A stretch of DNA of 64,000 nucleotides, from NCBI GenBank assembly GCA_963741405.1, contig CAVUHX010000016.1:42785-106784 (forward strand). Reading direction: 5' to 3'. This document shows positions 43,203 through 51,869 of the stretch, piece by piece. The stretch's first letter is position 1, and each line of letters starts with the position of its first letter. Below the pieces are notes generated by a model, which saw nothing but the letters and a program-made list of their open reading frames with translations, ran no database searches and was not told the DNA's origin. The stretch comes from Roseiarcus sp963741405 (lineage in GTDB: Bacteria; Pseudomonadota; Alphaproteobacteria; Rhizobiales; Beijerinckiaceae). Both the position numbers and the translations under genes were made by a program.

Positions 43203-44149
43203 ATGAGCCGAACGGACGAGCTTCGAATGATCTCGCGCGTCGCCCACCTCTATTACGAAGAAAAGCTCAAGCAGGCTCAGATATCGGAGCAGCTGCACGT
43301 CTCCCAGGCGACGGTGTCGCGCCTGTTGAAGCGGGCCGAGGAGGAGGGAGTCGTCCGCATCGCCATCGTCGCGCCGCGCGGCGTCTATCCGCATGTCGAA
43401 CAGGCTCTGCGCCGGCGTTACGGACTGACCGAAGCCATTGTCGCCGAGTGCTTCGAGGATCGGGAGGAAGCGATCCTCTCCGCCATCGGCGCCGCGGCGG
43501 CCCACTATCTCGAGGCGACCTTGAGCGAAGGCGATGTGATCGGCATCTCGTCGTGGAGCGCCTCGCTCCTGCGGATGGTCGACGCCATTCATCCGATCAA
43601 GCGCCCGCACGCCGAGCGGGTGGTGCAGATTCTGGGGGAATCGGCAACCCGTCGGTGCAGAGCCATGCGACCCAGCTGACGACCCGGCTCGCGCTGCTCA
43701 CCGGGGCCGAAGCGCAATTGCTTCCGGCCCAGGGAGTGGTCAGTTCGTCGGCGGCGCGCCTCGTGATGCTCGGCGACGTCTATGTGCGCGCGGCGATGGA
43801 CCAGTTCCGCCGCATGACGATCGCTTTCGTCGGCATCGGCGCGCTGCAGCCCTCGGTCATGCTCGCCAATTCCGGCAACGCCTTCACCAACGAGGAGCTG
43901 CAGGATCTCGCCAGGCGCGGCGCGGTCGGCGACATTTCGCTGCGGTTCTTCGATCGCGACGGCGCGCCGGTGCACGGGCCGCTCGACGAGCGGGTCATCA
44001 GCGTCACGCTCGAGGAGCTGAAGAAGACCCCGCGCGTCGTCGGCGTCGCCGGAGGCGACCGCAAGGTCGAAGCCATCCGCAGCTGCCTCACCGGCGGCTT
44101 CGTCAACGTGCTCGTCACCGACAAGTTCACGGCGGAGAAGCTGCTCTAG
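43203..44149 (+). CDS. SorC-family sugar-binding transcriptional regulator, one frameshift
   Basis: 315 residues if one missing G in the run 43634-43638 is restored. The N-terminal HTH reads ISRVAHLYYEEKLKQAQISE then QLHVSQATVSRLLKRAEEEG, typical for the SorC/DeoR-like class, and the sugar-binding domain has DVIGISSWSASL, NPSVQSHATQLTTRLA, AFVGIGALQP and VVGVAGGDRKVEAIRSCLTGG. It faces the transketolase operon across a 230-bp region with paired operators, so local control by a phosphorylated sugar is likely. The frame break is in a homopolymer and probably artefactual. Confidence 0.9.
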
Positions 44150-44178
44150 CCGCTCGCAACCCCACGGAAGGAAGAAGA

Positions 44179-44961
44179 ATGTCACGATTTTCGGGTAAGA
44201 CCGTCGTCGTCACCGGCGCCAGCCGGGGCATCGGCGCTGCGCTGGCGCGCCGGTTCGCGCGCGAGGGAGCCTCGGTTGTCGTCTCGGCCAACGAGACGGC
44301 GGCCTTGACGATCGCCGCCGAAATCACCGCGTCGGGCGGAAAGGCGATCGCGCAATTCGCCGACGTAACGAAGAGGGCCGACGTCGTCGCGCTCTACGAC
44401 GCGGCCGAGCGCGCGTTCGGCGGAGTTGACGTGTCCATCCAGAACGCCGGCGTCATCACCATCGCCCGGATCGAAGCGATGACCGAGGATGAATGGGACA
44501 AGGTCATGGAGGTGAACACCAAGGGCGTGTTCCTGTGCTGCCAGGAGGCGATCGCGCGGATGCGCAAGCACAAACGCGGCGGCCGCCTCGTCAACACCGC
44601 CTCGGGCCAGGCGCGGCAGGGCTTCATCTACACGCCCCACTACGCGGCTTCCAAGTTCGGCGTCATCGGGATCACGCAGAGCCTCGCCAAGGAGGTGGCG
44701 AAGGAGGGCATCACGGTCAACGCCTTCTGCCCCGGCATCATCGACACCGACATGTGGGCCTACAACGACGAGGCCTGGGGCAAGCTCCTGGGAACCTACA
44801 AGCCCGGGGAACTCATGGCCGAATGGGTGCGCAACATCCCGATGGCTCGCGCCGGAACGGGCGAGGACGTTGCGGGCCTCGTAACCTTCCTGGCGAGCGA
44901 CGACGCCGCCTACATCACCGGCCAGACGATCAACGTCGACGGCGGCCTGATCATGTCCTGA
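44179..44961 (+). CDS. Short-chain dehydrogenase/reductase, polyol dehydrogenase type
   Basis: 260-residue SDR. TGASRGIGAALARRF cofactor motif, NAGVITIA, catalytic Ser in NTASGQARQG, YAASK at 159-163, and PGIIDTDMWAYN near residue 190, which is common in sorbitol, galactitol or threitol dehydrogenases. C-terminal NVDGGLIMS. It follows the SorC gene by 29 bp and is likely co-transcribed. It could oxidise the imported polyol to the ketose used by the kinase and transketolase; substrate is inferred, not shown. Confidence 0.85.
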   Translation: MSRFSGKTVVVTGASRGIGAALARRFAREGASVVVSANETAALTIAAEITASGGKAIAQFADVTKRADVVALYDAAERAFGGVDVSIQNAGVITIARIEAMTEDEWDKVMEVNTKGVFLCCQEAIARMRKHKRGGRLVNTASGQARQGFIYTPHYAASKFGVIGITQSLAKEVAKEGITVNAFCPGIIDTDMWAYNDEAWGKLLGTYKPGELMAEWVRNIPMARAGTGEDVAGLVTFLASDDAAYITGQTINVDGGLIMS

Positions 44962-44970
44962 TCGCGGAAA

Positions 44971-44988
44971 GTCGAGCCGCGGCTCGAC
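44971..44988. terminator. Perfect 18-bp palindrome after the SDR gene
   Basis: GTCGAGCCGCGGCTCGAC lies 9 bp after the SDR stop. It can form a 7-bp stem with CGCG loop. A short C/T-rich stretch but no T run follows; terminator function is tentative. Confidence 0.4.
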
Positions 44989-45017
44989 AGGCCCCTCCTC
45001 TATTCCGCCGCCGCCGG

Positions 45018-45047
45018 TGAACCGTCGGACCCATATCGTCGTAACAC
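45018..45047 (+). promoter_or_regulatory. Possible ECF (RpoE-type) promoter of the Cfa-like gene
   Basis: TGAACC at 45018-45023, 18-bp spacer, TAACAC at 45042-45047. It resembles the RpoE consensus described for photo-oxidative-stress genes (TGATCC, 18 bp, TAAGA-like) with one -35 change. It lies 64 bp upstream of the gene start. Confidence 0.35.
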
Positions 45048-45110
45048 TCTTCCGGGCGGTCGCGCGGTCGATTGCGACCATTCGGTGTGGGGCGGGGAGC
45101 GGCGAGTGTC

Positions 45111-46346
45111 ATGAGTCGGAGCGACGAGGCGTCTGTTCCCTGGCTCGGCGCGCAGGAAAAGGCCGGCGCAGACGACGGGCGGCGACTGGCGTTCCTCGAG
45201 CCGCTGGTTTCGAGGATTCGAGGCGGGCGGCTGAAAGTCGTTCTGCCGAACGACCGCGCCCTCGTCTCTCCGCCGCAGCCGGACGGCTTGCAGGGGACAA
45301 TCGCGATCGAGCGCTGGCGGGCGCTGCGCCGGCTCGCGCTCGGCGGCGACGTCGGCTTCGCCGAGGCCTATATCGACGGCGACTGGACGAGCCCGGACCT
45401 GGTCGCTCTCCTTCGCCTCGCCGCGCGCAACGTCGAGCCCCTGCGCGACGCGATGCGCGGGGCCGCATTCGTCCGGTGGGCGGATCGGCTGCGTCACCTC
45501 ATGCGGGCGAACACGCGGCGCGGCAGCCGGCGCAACATCGCGGCTCACTACGACCTCGGCAACGACTTTTACGCCCTCTGGCTCGATCCGACGATGCAAT
45601 ATTCCTCGGCGCTCTGGACGGCGGACACGCCGGATCTCGAGGCTGCACAGGCGCTGAAGCTGGACCGCATCGTCGACCTGCTCGACCTGAACGGCGGGGA
45701 AAGCGTGCTCGAAATCGGCTGCGGCTGGGGGGCGCTCGCGAGCCATCTGGCTCGGACCAAAAACGCCCGCGTCACGGCGATCACCCTGTCGCCCGCGCAG
45801 CTCGACTTCGCCCGCGCCCGAAGAAGCGGTCGCGACGGGGACGGCCATCTCGACTTTCGCCTGCAGGACTATCGCGAGGTCCGCGGATGCTTCGATCGGG
45901 TCGTTTCGATCGAGATGCTCGAAGCGGTCGGCGAGGCGCGGTGGCCGCAGTACTTCCAGGCCATCGCCCGATCGCTGGCGGCGGAGGGCCGGGCCGTCCT
46001 GCAGACGATCACCATCGACGAGGCCTATTACGAAGGTTATCGCCGCAATCCCGATTTCATCCAGAAACACGTCTTTCCCGGCGGCTTCCTGCCTTCGAAA
46101 TCGGCGCTTTCGGCGCAAATCGAGCATGCCGGATTGCGAATCCTCGATCGGCGAAGCTTCGGGCCTTCCTACGCGCGCACGCTCGCCGAGTGGCGCAACC
46201 GCTTCCATTCGCGATGGCCGGAGGTTGCCGCGCTCGGCTTCGACGATCGCTTCCGCCGGCTCTGGGACTATTATCTCGCCTATTGCGAGGCCGGCTTCGC
46301 GGAAGGGGCGATCGACGTCACGCTCGTGACGATCGGGCACGCCTGA
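45111..46346 (+). CDS. Cyclopropane-fatty-acyl-phospholipid synthase family methyltransferase
   Basis: 411-residue SAM-dependent methyltransferase that modifies unsaturated acyl chains of membrane phospholipids. The N-terminal domain (GGDVGFAEAYIDGDWTSPDL) and catalytic domain (NIAAHYDLGNDFYALWLDPTMQYSSALW, SAM site VLEIGCGWGALA, VVSIEMLEAVGE, KHVFPGGFLPS) are complete. The bicarbonate-site glutamate lies in IEMLEAVG. In Rhodobacter sphaeroides Cfa-like enzymes belong to the RpoE-ChrR singlet-oxygen regulon and one takes part in furan fatty acid formation; the neighbours here repeat that gene set. Confidence 0.93.
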   Translation: MSRSDEASVPWLGAQEKAGADDGRRLAFLEPLVSRIRGGRLKVVLPNDRALVSPPQPDGLQGTIAIERWRALRRLALGGDVGFAEAYIDGDWTSPDLVALLRLAARNVEPLRDAMRGAAFVRWADRLRHLMRANTRRGSRRNIAAHYDLGNDFYALWLDPTMQYSSALWTADTPDLEAAQALKLDRIVDLLDLNGGESVLEIGCGWGALASHLARTKNARVTAITLSPAQLDFARARRSGRDGDGHLDFRLQDYREVRGCFDRVVSIEMLEAVGEARWPQYFQAIARSLAAEGRAVLQTITIDEAYYEGYRRNPDFIQKHVFPGGFLPSKSALSAQIEHAGLRILDRRSFGPSYARTLAEWRNRFHSRWPEVAALGFDDRFRRLWDYYLAYCEAGFAEGAIDVTLVTIGHA

Positions 46347-46406
46347 CGGTGGCGGGGGGCAGAATGGGTTTGGCCGAGGGGCGGCACGCGACACGGAGAG
46401 AAATCG

Positions 46407-46796
46407 ATGCTCACCCGCAGATCCTCATTCCGGCTCCTCGCCGCTTTCGCCGCGGCGATCGCCCTCCCGGCTGTCGCCGGCGAATTCCGCCCCTATGACG
46501 AAGCGACGGCCCAGAAGGCGATCGCCTCCGGCAAGCCGGTCGTGATCCATGTCTACGCGCCCTGGTGCCTGCAGTGCCATATCCAGGCTTCGATTCTCGA
46601 CAGGCTCAAGGACGATCCTGCTTTCAGCGGCGCGACATTCTTCAGGGTCGACTACGACCATCAGAAAGACGTCGTGGCGAAACTCGACTGCCCCCGATCG
46701 ACGGTCATCGCCTACAAGGGCGGCAAGGAAGTCTCGCGTATGTCATGGGGCATAACAGAGAACTCGGTCGTCAGCGTGCTGAAGGCGGCGATGTGA
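46407..46796 (+). CDS. Exported thioredoxin-like protein
   Basis: 129 residues with an N-terminal signal or anchor segment (about 1-24, ending PAVAG) and a thioredoxin fold with active-site APWCLQCHIQ (C-x-x-C), RVDYDHQ and the cis-proline region CPRSTVIAYKGG. It is periplasmic. It overlaps the following CcdA-like gene by GTGA, so the two form an electron-delivery pair: CcdA carries reducing equivalents across the membrane to this thioredoxin. The pair lies between the Cfa-like gene and the rest of the stress module. Confidence 0.85.
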   Translation: MLTRRSSFRLLAAFAAAIALPAVAGEFRPYDEATAQKAIASGKPVVIHVYAPWCLQCHIQASILDRLKDDPAFSGATFFRVDYDHQKDVVAKLDCPRSTVIAYKGGKEVSRMSWGITENSVVSVLKAAM

Positions 46797-47515
46797 ATCC
46801 GGTCCTCGCGCTGACGCTCGCGTTCGCGGCGGGCGCGCTGACGATCCTGAGCCCGTGCATCCTGCCGCTCGCGCCTGTCGTCGTCGCCGCCGGCAGCGCG
46901 CGCGACAAGCGCGGCCCGCTGGCGCTGGCGGCGGGCCTTGCGCTGACCTTCGCCCTTGTCGGCGGAACGCTCGCGTCGTTCGGCGTGGAATTGGGCGCAA
47001 TCTCCGGGCTGCGCAACGTCTCGGCCGGGATCATGATCGCGATGGGCCTCGTCCTGATGGTCCGCCCGCTCGCTGACGCTCTCGAGACCCGGCTCGCCGG
47101 ACTCGCCGGCGTTTCGCAGGCCCTCGCGGAACGGGCGCCGAAGGCCGGCCTTCTCGGCCATGCCGCGGCGGGCGCGGCTCTCGCTTTGGCCTGGGCGCCC
47201 TGCGCCGGTCCGACGCTCGGCGCGGCGCTCGCGCTCGCCGCCAATGGCGCCTCGATCCCGGCGGCGATGCTGACGATGTTCGTCTACGCGCTCGGAACCG
47301 CAAGCGCGCTGCTCGCGATCGGCTTCGCGCTCGGCCGCGTGGCGGCAAAAGCGCGCCGCACGGCGCTGGCGACGGGAACGGGCGGACGATTCGCGCTCGG
47401 AGCGGCGCTCGCCGCTTTCGGGGCCCTCGTTGTGACCGGCCTCGATCACCGGGTCGAGACGGCGCTCATCGCGGCGATGCCCGACTGGCTGATGAACGTC
47501 GCCGCATTCTTGTGA
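46793..47515 (+). CDS. CcdA/DsbD-like transmembrane thiol transporter
   Basis: 240 residues with six hydrophobic segments, starting with GTG at 46793 coupled to the thioredoxin-like gene. Conserved prolines and cysteines are SPCILPLAPVV (first helix) and AWAPCAGPTLG (fourth helix): the two cysteines exchange electrons between cytoplasmic thioredoxin and a periplasmic partner. Length is usual for the short CcdA family. Confidence 0.88.
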   Translation: MNPVLALTLAFAAGALTILSPCILPLAPVVVAAGSARDKRGPLALAAGLALTFALVGGTLASFGVELGAISGLRNVSAGIMIAMGLVLMVRPLADALETRLAGLAGVSQALAERAPKAGLLGHAAAGAALALAWAPCAGPTLGAALALAANGASIPAAMLTMFVYALGTASALLAIGFALGRVAAKARRTALATGTGGRFALGAALAAFGALVVTGLDHRVETALIAAMPDWLMNVAAFL

Positions 47516-47521
47516 ACCATT

Positions 47522-48292
47522 CTATGGCTGCCGCAAGACCCGCGGCAGAGCGGCGGCGGAGTCCCGGCCGCGATAGACGACTCTCTTGGCGATCAGGCGA
47601 AGCGCCTGCCAGTAGATCGCCATGACGGTCTTCCCCGAGACGAACGGAACGGCGAGCGCCGCGCGCAACAACGCGCGGTCGGTCAGGTCGCGTCGCTCGC
47701 CCGCGAGGGCGGCGCGCAAAGCGGGCCCATCGGGGCCGCTCGCCCGGATCGCGACCATGATCGTCTCCCCCGGCGGCGCGACCTGGAACTCGTAGCGCAA
47801 GCCCATCGGCAGGAAAGGCGAGACGAAGAAAGTCTTGTCACAGGCCTGCCGCACGACGCCCGCGGGCCGGCTCGCCGGCAGGACATAACTGTGACGCCCG
47901 CCGAAGGTGTTGTGCACTTCGTAGATCAACGCCTTAAGGCCGCCGTCCCGACCGAAGCAGAAATAGACGCTCAGAGGGTTGAAGCCGAAGCCGAGCGTGC
48001 GGGGCATGCACAAAAGACGGATCGGACCTCCCTCGGTGTCAATTCCGTTTTCGCCGAGCAGCGCCTCGGCCTGCGCCCGCAGGGGCGCGCCGCTGTCGTC
48101 GCCATGGTCGCGGTCGAACAGGCTGAAGAGGTTGAAGCGATTGTGGGAGAAGAGCCCGAGCGACGCATCGAGAGCGCCGAGTTCGTCGAGATCGACGTAA
48201 AGCCAGAAGAGGCGGTATCGAAACCGGTGCTGAATGGCGCCGAGCCGGCGATGGAATACCGACCCGAAGTAGAGGCTCGACAGCGCCGTCAC
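47522..48292 (-). CDS. DUF1365 family protein
   Basis: 256 residues from GTG 48292, coupled to the end of the FAD oxidoreductase (GTGA). Conserved: YFGSVFHRRL near the start, FRYRLFWLYVDLDEL, FNLFSLFDRDHGDD, LCMPRTLGFGFNPLSVYFCF, EVHNTFGGRHSYVLP, KTFFVSPFLPM. The family is unnamed biochemically but nearly always sits with the FAD amine-oxidase-like gene and a Cfa-like methyltransferase, and belongs to the ChrR/RpoE regulon in several bacteria; a role in lipid modification is inferred. Confidence 0.9.
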   Translation of the reverse strand: MTALSSLYFGSVFHRRLGAIQHRFRYRLFWLYVDLDELGALDASLGLFSHNRFNLFSLFDRDHGDDSGAPLRAQAEALLGENGIDTEGGPIRLLCMPRTLGFGFNPLSVYFCFGRDGGLKALIYEVHNTFGGRHSYVLPASRPAGVVRQACDKTFFVSPFLPMGLRYEFQVAPPGETIMVAIRASGPDGPALRAALAGERRDLTDRALLRAALAVPFVSGKTVMAIYWQALRLIAKRVVYRGRDSAAALPRVLRQP

Positions 48293-49632
48293 GCTGCTTC
48301 CTTTCGCAGGCCGATGTTTTGGGCCGTTGGACCGATCACGATCCGCGACAACTCGTTCTCGACTCGCCATGGCCGCCGCACTCCGCCGAGTTGCTCGGCG
48401 ACGGCGAGTCCGGATTGGAGTCCGTCCTCATGAAACCCCGCCCCGAAATGCGCGCCGCAGAACCAGACGCCGCCCCCATCCTGAAGACTCCAGAGGCTGT
48501 TCTGGGCCTTGATAGCGCCGGCGTCGAAGATCGGATGGTCGTAGCTTTCGACTCTCAGGACATCTCTTGGCCTCCGCGACGGATTCAATGTGACGAAGAC
48601 ATTGGTTGCGGTCGGGAGCTTCTGGAGCGCGTTCATCCAATAGGTGACGCTCGCCCGGTTCGACGTGTCGCCGTCGGCGACATGGTTCCAGCTTGCCCAG
48701 GCTGCCCGGCGGCGCGGCATGAATGTTTCGTCCAGATGCAGATAGGCTTCGTTGCGGCTGTAACGGAAGGCGCCGAGCAGCGAGCGCTCGTCCGCGCTGG
48801 GGTTCGCGAGCAATGCGAGCGCCTCGTTGGCGTGCGTCGCAACGACGACGCGATCGAAAACCTCCTGCGTTCGGTTGGCGTCTGTGACAACGACGCGGCC
48901 CCCGAAGCGCTCGATTCGGACGACCGCGGCGCCGACGCGCATTCGGTCTCCGAGCGGCTCGGAGAGGCGCGCGACATAGGCGCGACTGCCGCCGGCGACC
49001 GTTCGCCATATCGGGCGTCCGGTCAATCGCAGGAGCCCATGGTTGTCGTGGAAGCGCAGGAAGGCCTCGGCGGGAAAGTCGAGAATGTCGGCGGGCGCGG
49101 CGGACCAGATCGCGCTCGCCATCGGCAGAATATGGTGGTCGCGAAAGGCGGCGCCATAGCGGCCGACCGCAAGGTACTCGCCGAGGGTCCCGAGACCCGG
49201 TTCGGACCGCCGCGCGTCGCGGGTCGCCTGCCGATAGAAACGAGCAAGATCCCCGAGCATGCTCCAGAAGCGCGGTCGCGCGAGGTTCGACCTCTGGCTG
49301 AACAGCCCGGGGAACCCCGACCCCGAATATTCAATCCGCCCGCCGCCGAGCGACACGGCAAATGACATGTCCGACGCCTGACTCTCAACTCGAAGGACTC
49401 GCAAAAGCTCGACAAAGTTGGGATAGGTGACAGGGTTGAAGACGATGAAGCCGGTGTCGACCGCCAGCCGGTCGCCTCCGACCGTAGCTGAAACCGTATT
49501 TGAATGCCCGCCGATGCGTTGAGCCTTTTCATAGACTGTGACGTCATGGCGTGGATGCAGGAGCCAAGCGGCGGAAAGGCCGGAGACGCCGGTCCCGACG
49601 ATGGCGACTTTCAAACGGGCGGGTGACGACAT
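48289..49632 (-). CDS. FAD-dependent amine-oxidase-like oxidoreductase of the stress module
   Basis: 447 residues from ATG 49632. Dinucleotide motif VAIVGTGVSGLSAAWLL, then YEKAQRIGGHSNTV, VDTGFIVFNPVTYPNF; C-terminal FAD motif VWFCGAHFGAGFHEDGLQSG. This is the NAD/FAD-binding protein typical for the DUF1365-Cfa cluster; related proteins have been proposed as fatty-acid desaturases. The signal-less N-terminus and neighbours suggest action at the inner membrane face. Transcribed from an ECF-type promoter facing away from the sigma gene. Confidence 0.9.
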   Translation of the reverse strand: MSSPARLKVAIVGTGVSGLSAAWLLHPRHDVTVYEKAQRIGGHSNTVSATVGGDRLAVDTGFIVFNPVTYPNFVELLRVLRVESQASDMSFAVSLGGGRIEYSGSGFPGLFSQRSNLARPRFWSMLGDLARFYRQATRDARRSEPGLGTLGEYLAVGRYGAAFRDHHILPMASAIWSAAPADILDFPAEAFLRFHDNHGLLRLTGRPIWRTVAGGSRAYVARLSEPLGDRMRVGAAVVRIERFGGRVVVTDANRTQEVFDRVVVATHANEALALLANPSADERSLLGAFRYSRNEAYLHLDETFMPRRRAAWASWNHVADGDTSNRASVTYWMNALQKLPTATNVFVTLNPSRRPRDVLRVESYDHPIFDAGAIKAQNSLWSLQDGGGVWFCGAHFGAGFHEDGLQSGLAVAEQLGGVRRPWRVENELSRIVIGPTAQNIGLRKEAA

Positions 49633-49681
49633 GGCGTATCCAGCGCTGACCGAACGGCTCGGCGGCGAGCCGCTCTCCGTC

Positions 49682-49711
49682 TTGAGACGTCGCGCGAGCC
49701 GCATCGGATCA
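49682..49711 (-). promoter_or_regulatory. Probable ECF promoter for the FAD oxidoreductase-DUF1365 operon
   Basis: On the minus strand TGATCC (plus 49711-49706), 18-bp spacer, TCTCAA (plus 49687-49682). It mirrors the divergent sigma promoter in -35, spacing and the TCT at the -10, which supports both. The start codon at 49632 is about 45 bp downstream of the expected start point. Confidence 0.55.
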
Positions 49712-49719
49712 CGGGCCGG

Positions 49720-49749
49720 TGATCCGTCGGGTCCGGCATCGCGTCTAAC
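49720..49749 (+). promoter_or_regulatory. Probable autoregulated ECF promoter of rpoE-chrR
   Basis: TGATCC at 49720-49725, 18-bp spacer, TCTAAC at 49744-49749. The -35 equals the known RpoE consensus of the ChrR-regulated group (TGATCC). Transcription would start near 49756, which excludes the in-frame ATG at 49755 as a translated start in this transcript and favours ATG 49824. Confidence 0.6.
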
Positions 49750-49823
49750 GCGATATGGGCGCGCATTCTGCCGTGATCGACCTTCCCTTCATTCCGGCGC
49801 GAAGCCGCCGGGGAGCCGCCGGC

Positions 49824-50405
49824 ATGTCGGTTGAAAGGCCAGATCGAGCGCGTCGGGACGATTGGTCGGAGAAAATCCAGGCAATCGCGACCCGCCGCGA
49901 CCAGGAGGCGTTTGCCGAACTCTTCAACCACTTCGCGCCACGGGTGAAGTCTTTCCTTCGCAAGGCGGGCGCGAGCGACGCACAGGCCGACGAAATCGCC
50001 CAGGAGGCGATGCTGTCAGTCTGGCGGAAGGCGGCGCTGTTCGACCCGACGGCGTCCGGCGCCGCCACGTGGATCTTCACCATCGCCAGGAACCTGCGGA
50101 TCGACGCGATTCGTCGGGAGCGCCGCGGAGGCGCGATCCGTGTCGACGAAGTGGAGGCGGAATACGAGGCCGACGACGCGCCGCTGGCGGATGACCGATT
50201 GGCGGCGGCGCAGTCGGACGATCGCGTTCGCAAGGCGCTCGAGACTTTGCCGGCCGAGCAATTGACGGTGATCCGGATGTCGTTCTTCGAGGAGCATGCG
50301 CATTCGGAGATCGCGAGAGCGCTGCGGATCCCGCTGGGGACGGTCAAGTCGCGCGTTCGCCTTGCAATGAAGCGGTTGCGCGCACTATTGGAAGCGGAGC
50401 TATGA
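49824..50405 (+). CDS. rpoE: ECF sigma factor, RpoE/ECF11-like partner of ChrR
   Basis: 193-residue sigma factor that directs the response to singlet oxygen or organic peroxides. Region 2: AFAELFNHFAPRVKSFLRKAGASDAQADEIAQEAMLSVW with NLRIDAIRRERR; region 4: ALETLPAEQLTVIRMSFFEEHAHSEIARALRIPLGTVKSRVRLAMKRLR. I chose ATG 49824 (GGGGAG upstream) rather than 49755 because of the promoter position. It overlaps chrR by ATGA, as usual for the pair. Confidence 0.9.
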   Translation: MSVERPDRARRDDWSEKIQAIATRRDQEAFAELFNHFAPRVKSFLRKAGASDAQADEIAQEAMLSVWRKAALFDPTASGAATWIFTIARNLRIDAIRRERRGGAIRVDEVEAEYEADDAPLADDRLAAAQSDDRVRKALETLPAEQLTVIRMSFFEEHAHSEIARALRIPLGTVKSRVRLAMKRLRALLEAEL

Positions 50406-51047
50406 CGATTGAGCATCACCCGGAGGAAGCGACACTGGCGGCTCATGCGGCCGGCGCGCTTGACCTCGGCCAGCGGGTCGCCCTGGCGACGCATATTCGG
50501 TCGTGCCCGCGCTGCCGGGACTGGGTCTGCACGATGGAACGGCTCGGCGGCGCGCTGGTCGCGGATTCGCCCGAGGCGGAAATGAGCGCCGGAGCACTCG
50601 CGAAGGCGCTCACACGAACTCGATGAACCGCAGCCGGCAACTCGGCCGACGGCGCCCGAGACGGCTGATGCGCCGCCGGAGCTGCCGATGTTCGTGCGCC
50701 GCTACGCATTCGGACCCTGGCGATTCGTCGCGCCCCGGGTGCGGATGCGGCGAATTCGTTTGCCCGAGCCGAGCCCGACGAGAGTCTTTCTCCTGAAAGT
50801 TGCCGCCGACACGCCTTTACTCGCGCACGAGCATACCGCGCTCGAAATGACCTGCGTTCTGCGCGGCGCTTTCCGCCACGCCGGCGGCCGCTACGGACCC
50901 GGCGACTTCGACCTCGGAGAGGAGACCGTGCAGCACGAGCCGCATATCGAGCCGGGCGAGGAATGCGTCAGTCTCGTTGCCATGCAGGGCGAATTGCGCT
51001 GGAAGGGTTTCTGGGGCCGCCTTGCGCAGCCCTTCGTGCGGCTTTGA
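50402..51047 (+). CDS. chrR: Anti-sigma factor ChrR (zinc-binding, cupin), one frameshift
   Basis: 214 residues if one surplus A at 50617-50618 is removed. The N-terminal anti-sigma domain binds zinc through H5/H6, H31, C35 and C38 (HIRSCPRC) and holds the sigma factor. The C-terminal cupin domain (FLLKVAADTPLLAHEHTALEMTCVLRGAF; GRYGPGDFDL; VQHEPHIEPGEECVSLVAM) senses the stress signal that triggers release. The linker DEPQPATRPTAPETADAPPE lies directly behind the break. A single-base change in an otherwise complete gene. Confidence 0.9.
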
Positions 51048-51069
51048 GCGGCCTCATGAGAGGCGACGA

Positions 51070-51866
51070 GTGACGCTCGCTGCGTTTTTCGGTTTGGCCC
51101 TTACGGCCGTTGGCGCCCTTGTCGCGATCATGGCGGGCGCCTGGACGGCGCAGCGCCTCACCGGGCAATCCGGCTGGATCGACGCGATCTGGACGTTCGG
51201 GGTCGGAGCGACGGGCGTCGCGCTGGCCCTCGTGCGGTTCGAACTCGTCTCAGACGTCCGCCTGGCGACCGGCGTTGGTCGCGATCGCGGCGGGTCTCTG
51301 GTCGCTCCGGCTCGGACTGCATATCGTCGCACGAACCCGGAAAGCGCCCGATGATCCGCGCTACCGCAAGCTGATCGACGAATGGGGACCCTCGGCGCCG
51401 TCGCGAACTCTTGCTTTTTCTGCAGGCGCAGGCGCTGGTCGGGGCGGCGCTTGCGGTTGCCGTGGCGCTCGCCGCGGCTGCGCCTGCATCGAAACTCCGC
51501 CTGCAAGACCCTCTCGGCCTCGCGATCTTCGTGATCGCACTCATCGGTGAGGCAACGGCCGATGCACAGCTGAAGCGGTTCAGGGCCGATCCTGCCCACG
51601 GCGGCGAGATCTGCGATATTGGCCTGTGGGGACGATCGCGGCATCCCAACTACTTCTTCGAATGGCTGGTATGGGTCGCGTTCGCCGTCGTCGCGACCGA
51701 CTTCGGAATTGGCGCCGTCGGCTGGGTCGCGCCCGGCCTGATGTACTGGACCCTTCGCTACGTCTCAGGCGTCCCTCCGATCGACGAGCGCATGCTGCTA
51801 ACGCGCCAGGAGGCGTTCCGCGCCTACGAGCAACGAACGCCGACCTTCTTTCCACGGCTCTTCTGA
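51070..51866 (+). CDS. DUF1295 membrane protein (steroid-reductase-like), two frameshifts
   Basis: 264 residues if surplus bases at 51271 and 51401 are removed; start GTG 51070. Multi-pass protein with QSGWIDAIWTFGVG at the N-terminus, RTRKAPDDPRYRKLIDEWG in the middle, and the signature GLWGRSRHPNYFFEWLVW, which resembles the NADPH/sterol-binding region of delta-14/5-alpha reductases. This DUF1295 protein is a standing member of the Cfa-DUF1365-FAD-RpoE-ChrR cluster. Two changes 130 bp apart, both single extra bases. Confidence 0.85.
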
Positions 51867-51869
51867 CGA

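Noticed and set aside
35101..44961. Assignment of the operon as a classical ribose (rbs) operon
   Set aside because: No ribokinase of the PfkB type and no RbsD; transketolase halves, FGGY kinase and SDRs indicate another sugar or polyol.
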